Assembly (NCBI GenBank): GCA_963922205.1
Contig: CAWUHX010000092.1
Location: 248,001 to 312,000, forward strand
Direction: 5' to 3'
DNA length: 64,000 nt
Source: Romanomermis culicivorax
Taxonomy: Eukaryota > Nematoda > Enoplea > Mermithida > Mermithidae
The notes below the pieces were generated by a model. The model was not told the origin of the DNA, made no database searches, and saw nothing but the letters and a program-made list of their open reading frames with translations. Positions 60,001 to 64,000 of the stretch are shown one piece after another (positions within the stretch are counted from its first letter, which is position 1; each line of letters opens with the position of its first letter). A program made the position numbers and the translations under genes.

Positions 60001-62474
60001 AGTTTTATTCAGAAAACGCGAAAAATAGGGTTCCACTGAATGGCGGAATCCGCCTGCGGATGCAGGAGACGAATTCTGTCTGAAAGGCTGATAACAATTC
60101 CTAAACACAGCTATTGCATTGGCTCTGTCTTCTAGTCAAAAGCCGCTTCAAAAAAATGTGAACTCCATGTCCGCCATCCGCATCTGCTTTTCAGACAAAA
60201 TCCGCCGTCTGCATCAACGAGCGGATTCCACCGTCCGCATCCGCTGGCGGATTCCGCTTTTTAGTCAGACTCGAGCAAATGAAGTGAATTTATTGATGTA
60301 CGTAGCAGAATATTTTGTTTAAATCGATTTGAAATTCTAAAGTAATCGGGTCCTAGAAATGAGATAATCTTTCGGAAAGAAATCGATAAAAATGACGTGT
60401 GATTACAATACATGAGACAACGCCGAATTTGAAAAATAATTTTCTGGGAAAAATTGCTTTTCCTGCCGTTAACAAAAAATTTTGCTTCGATCGATTAGAA
60501 ACTTAGAATTCAGGTTGTTGAAAAATGCTAACTTCTTGAAAAGTCGATAAAAGTGAATTTCACGAAGTTATCCTTTACAAAATGCGTGCCTGACCGTAAC
60601 GTGAAATTTTGATTCGATCAATTAGAAATTTTAAGTCCCGCATTTTGGTTGTTCTAAATTTCAGTAGAGAATACGGAATATTATTTTTGGGAAAAAAATT
60701 GATAGAAATGAAGTGTGACTAGCAAAATATGAAAAAAATTTGGATTTTAGAGAATTGTCCGTTGAAAAAGTTTGTTCCCTCTGACTTTAATCGGTAATTT
60801 AGTAGGATCGTTTGAAAGATCGAAATTCGGTTGTTTATAATTTATCATGAGGTGATTTACGTAAAATGTAATGTTTCACAAAATTTTCTGACTTTTATGT
60901 TTGGAATTCGGATCTACAGCACAGTGTTTTAACGCCATACCCATTAGCGCAGTCGTTAACCTTTCTTGATTTGTATAACTTTTCCTTAGCGCGGCTAAAG
61001 TTTCAATTAGTGCAGGCCCAATGTTATTAGCTCCGTGCTAAAAAGCAATGTTCTACAGTTTTGTTTTCATAAAAATTTATGTATAGGCGAACTGTTATGA
61101 AGTAGGCCTTTTTTGGCTTGAAAATCACGAGCCAAATCGCTCCCATGTCTGAATTTTTAGGAGCCGAAAATCTGTAATTGAGTAATATCGAAGTATAGAC
61201 TTGTAACGCACTGTTGAATATAATTAAATTATATGGACATTTAATTAGCTGATACGTATTCAAAACAATGACTATCCAAAACTTCTTTTTCAACCAGACA
61301 TTTTTTGTGCAAGCCTCTTCATATCTGTACAAAAATCAGCCGAAAAGAAAATTTTTTTGTACACAAAAAACCAGAATTTTTTGTCCATATTTGTAGAAAT
61401 CTTCCAGATAGCACTTGGGTTCACGTCCTTCATATATAGCACAAAAGTACAGATTATTGAAAAATGCAGCTTCTGTTATTATTCCTTCTATTGTCTACTA
61501 TCTTTTCGAGGGGTAGCGTCGAAGAAATTTTCAAAGGCTCAAATGTTCCGTATTTCTGAAAATCACTTTCATCATGCTTATAAATTCAAACTCGGCTTCG
61601 TGTTTAAATTATAGTTACAGAAAAGCTGGAAAAATTGAGATTTTGACTCCTAAAATGCATCAAAATTTATACTTTCCTTGTCAAACCTCCACATTTTTCC
61701 TTTTTTCTGAAAATTTTTTTGTAGAAAAGTGTAATTTGTAGAAAAACAGTGGATGGAAAAAAAAATTATAAAACAGAATTTTTTCCATGTTTTCTAATTT
61801 TAATTCCTGCAAAACACTTCACTTTAAATCTAAAATTGAATGAAAATAACGACAATTCACCAACATCAAAATGTTTAGGGGCCACAATGGCTCCTAGACT
61901 TGAAATTTCAGGAGCCATCTCAAAAATTTTAGGAGTGCAGGTTCTTAAGATGACTAAAAAAGCTTGTTATGAAGTAATTTTTTTCTAAATTGAAAATTTA
62001 CGATTTTTCGAATTTTCTACGTCAAAGATTTGGAAAAAAATCGATCAAAATGCAGAGTGTGATACGTATACTGAATTTTACAAAATTATCCTCTGGTGCT
62101 TACGTGGTGAAACATTTGAAATTCTAAATTTTCGTTTCTCGAAATTCGCAAATCGAAGCGATTTTTCCTACCAAAGTTGATGAAAATGAAATTTGGCTAT
62201 AAAGAATCGATATATTCAGAATTTCTAAATTTTTTACTTGAGAAATTATTGAAGTGAAATTCTGCTGAAAATTCGGAATTTCAAATTTTAGTTGTTCTTG
62301 CATATATGGCGATAATTTGTATTATTTCCCGTGAGTTTTTCTTTCTAGGAACAGTTGAACCTTACCGAGAAACAACGCGTATCGCTACAAACCCCGACCA
62401 AAACTTTGGCCATTCCCGACGACGTTTTGGACGAAATTAAACGCCGCGGTTATGATAAAATTCGAAACGATTGA
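57059..62474 (+). CDS. exc-4: CLIC / EXC-4-like chloride intracellular channel protein (6 exons, 298 aa)
   Basis: CLICs are GST-fold proteins that exist in soluble and membrane-associated forms; C. elegans EXC-4 is needed for excretory canal lumen formation. Exons: 57059-57139, 57557-57741, 57942-58065, 58760-58909, 59054-59284, 62349-62474; all GT/AG, total 897 nt, in frame. The N-terminal thioredoxin-like domain carries a C39-LF-C42 motif followed by the putative membrane segment FWMELYALYELGLIRVEV, then NFLGAQPPILVEP-like sequence. The GST-C-like helical part includes YTDNREIEGRIFHIAKEF, SMTEYDCELMPRLHHIRIAG, TAYRTAAFIESCPADQDIIH and SPTKT-type TPTKTLAIPDDVLDEIK. These features are nematode EXC-4-like, and the length equals the family norm. 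A Ser/Asn/Gln-rich insert lies at about 140-160 in exon 4. Intron 5 is 3 kb. Confidence 0.95.
60028..60270. repeat. Inverted CGGAT-rich repeat in CLIC intron 5
   Basis: GGCGGAATCCGCCTGCGGAT near 60042 is mirrored by CCGCATCCGCTGGCGGATTC near 60232, and GAATTCTGTCTGAAAGGCTG by CTTTTCAGACAAAATCCGCC. This looks like a decayed small DNA transposon with subterminal CGGAT repeats. Confidence 0.55.
60900..62000. other. Rest of CLIC intron 5
   Basis: No coding exon recognised. AGGAGCC words recur at 61158-61165, 61877 and 61910, and a weak copy of the AAAATGCATCAAAATT repeat lies at 61650. These look like old transposon fragments. Confidence 0.4.
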
Positions 62475-63170
62475 ATGAATTGATTTTACTCCCGTAAAAA
62501 GTAATTTATGACACATTTTCAAATAGTCTTGCTCCGATCATTAGTTCTTCCAAAATTTGAATTCTATGCTGTTTTGGTGCTTCTGGGCATGTATTCGCTT
62601 TTGCACCTTTCATTGTTGATCCTGCTGATTCGTAAAAGTTTACTGGTTGCTGTTTTTTTCTCATTCGTCGGTTGTTAAAACGACTCGAGCATTTCTTTTT
62701 TTAATCGGCATAATGATGGGTCTCTGTTTTTTACTGGGTGACGGTGTTCTACATTTGCATAGACACATATATATGGATATTCTGGATTTATTTAATTTAC
62801 TTTTCTTTGTATTGTGCATCTTTTTTTGCTGAAATTATCCGATATTCTGGATATATATAACCTGTTCATGTATGTACATTAATTTTTTTCCAAAAAATGC
62901 TTCATAAAGCTTTTATGTAACATTTTTTGTTTTCAAAAGTGGGCGTTCCCAGTCCCATGTTAGATTAAGTTCAGCCGGACATGTGACATCTGCTTTCAAG
63001 TTTTAGAAGCATTTCAAGAAATACTGACTATATATTATGTAAAACGTTTCAGAAAATTTCGGGTGGTGCTTCATCTTAGCCGTTATTATATAGTATCTGT
63101 TTCTGTTATATATATTTTGGATAATTTACATGTTTATGCCCAATTTTCGTAATAAATTTTTTTCTTAATT
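62475..63170. other. 3' flank of the CLIC gene
   Basis: No gene. AATAAA occurs at about 63151 and could serve polyadenylation only if the 3' UTR is about 680 nt long. Confidence 0.35.
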
Positions 63171-64000
63171 TGTATGTCTTTTTTCCAGACGTTACTATTG
63201 TTTATACTTTTCCGAATAATTCATTGTAGCCGCTTTCATATTTCGAGTCGGAGGTGTTCCTATCAACAATTTCTGTTTTCTTCCATTTTTTCTTTTTTCC
63301 TAGCTTCTCTAACTTGTATTTGTACTGTTTTTTTCGTCTGTCTTTCGTTTCTTCTCGCTTTTTCTTTGTTTACCGCTGTTTCTCGCCTTCTTTTTTCTTA
63401 CCTTTATGTCCTTTGCGTTTTATCTTAATCCGTTTCCTTTTCTTTCTTCTCTGTGTATTGTTATCTATTTTCTGCCCTATCGTGTATTACTGTTTTGGGA
63501 TAAAATGCAGGGCGTGGTCCGAAATCTAGAACGTAAGTAGCGTAAAATACTCCTAGATTTATCGTACACGACTTGAAAAACGAAATTAATCTATTGGGCG
63601 CATATGGCAATGCTGAAAAGACGAAAAAGCAGAAAAACAATGAATTACAATTAGGACAATGTTCCTGCGCATTTTCTTGCTTTTATTCCTTATTTTTTAT
63701 CTTTTTTGTTCTTTCATAACTTTTGCTCTTGTTTTTTCTTTTGACTCTTGTCCTGCCTCGTCATTTTCTTCTGCATTCCATTTATTTTTTCTTCTGTAGC
63801 TGTTTCCTTCTTTTATGTTTTTCACTCCATTTTATTTCACTTTTTTCCTTCCTGTATCGTTTCTTTTTTCCGTGCAATCTTTTATTTTCTCTCAATTATT
63901 TGTTCTTTCTTTTCTATTTCCATATCGCTCCCCCATTTTTTTATTCTCCTCTTTTTATTTCATTTGGGTTTCACTTTTTTCTCTATATTCTCTCCATTGG
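63170..64000. repeat. A-depleted, T/C-rich tract
   Basis: From 63170 to the window end, apart from about 63480-63660, the sequence is dominated by T and C with little A or G (TTTTTTCTTTTTTCC-type words). It mirrors the composition of 48890-49985 on the opposite strand. The overlapping Phe/Leu/Ser-rich frames are artefacts. Confidence 0.75.

Noticed and set aside
1..64000. CRISPR arrays, bacterial operons, prophage
   Set aside because: Introns, RS-domain and GPCR genes and eukaryotic transposons show nuclear eukaryotic DNA; no spaced direct-repeat array of CRISPR type exists here.

Overview
This is a eukaryotic, AT-rich, repeat-dense window that looks like a nematode chromosome segment. Evidence: multi-exon genes with AG-terminated pyrimidine tracts and short introns, a chloride-intracellular-channel gene that resembles nematode EXC-4 more than vertebrate CLICs, a small family of nematode-style 7TM receptors, and frequent CTACAGTA/TACTGTAG octamers. 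The sparse genes, many DNA-transposon remnants and low gene density would fit a large repetitive genome such as a mermithid or other clade I nematode, but that assignment is an inference.

Layout. 1-9.3 kb and 18.9-21.9 kb hold three copies of one rhodopsin-like receptor gene. Copies 1 (1070-1529) and 2 (20369-21907) lie in a duplicated block and share an in-frame TGA where copy 3 (7033-9313) has TGG Trp. Copy 1 lacks its second exon. Copy 3 has frameshifts, a TAA and a probable solo LTR. Copy 2 is otherwise complete. Between them lie a possible small Arg-rich gene (10654-11404, +) and a three-exon gene on the minus strand (11933-13978) for a 136-residue secreted Pro/Gly-rich repeat protein that I do not recognise.

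22-40 kb is essentially a transposon graveyard: five copies (two of them fragments) of a TIR element with 8-bp target duplications, a BEL/Pao-like LTR piece, three LINE 3' remnants, a pogo-like element with an internally deleted transposase, and several hAT-like elements starting CAGGG. 41.3-51.6 kb is a 15-exon SCAF4/SCAF8-type gene (CID, RS region, RRM, Pro-rich tail; 854 aa). 57.1-62.5 kb is a six-exon CLIC/EXC-4 gene (298 aa). Both models close exactly in frame at every junction. The SCAF gene carries a 1.1-kb T-depleted tract in an intron, and the window ends in an A-depleted tract of opposite polarity.

The two intact housekeeping genes act separately: SCAF4/8 proteins bind the phosphorylated RNA polymerase II C-terminal domain and control transcript termination, and EXC-4-type CLICs act at lumenal or apical membranes in tubulogenesis. 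Nothing suggests an operon; they are 5.4 kb apart in the same orientation.
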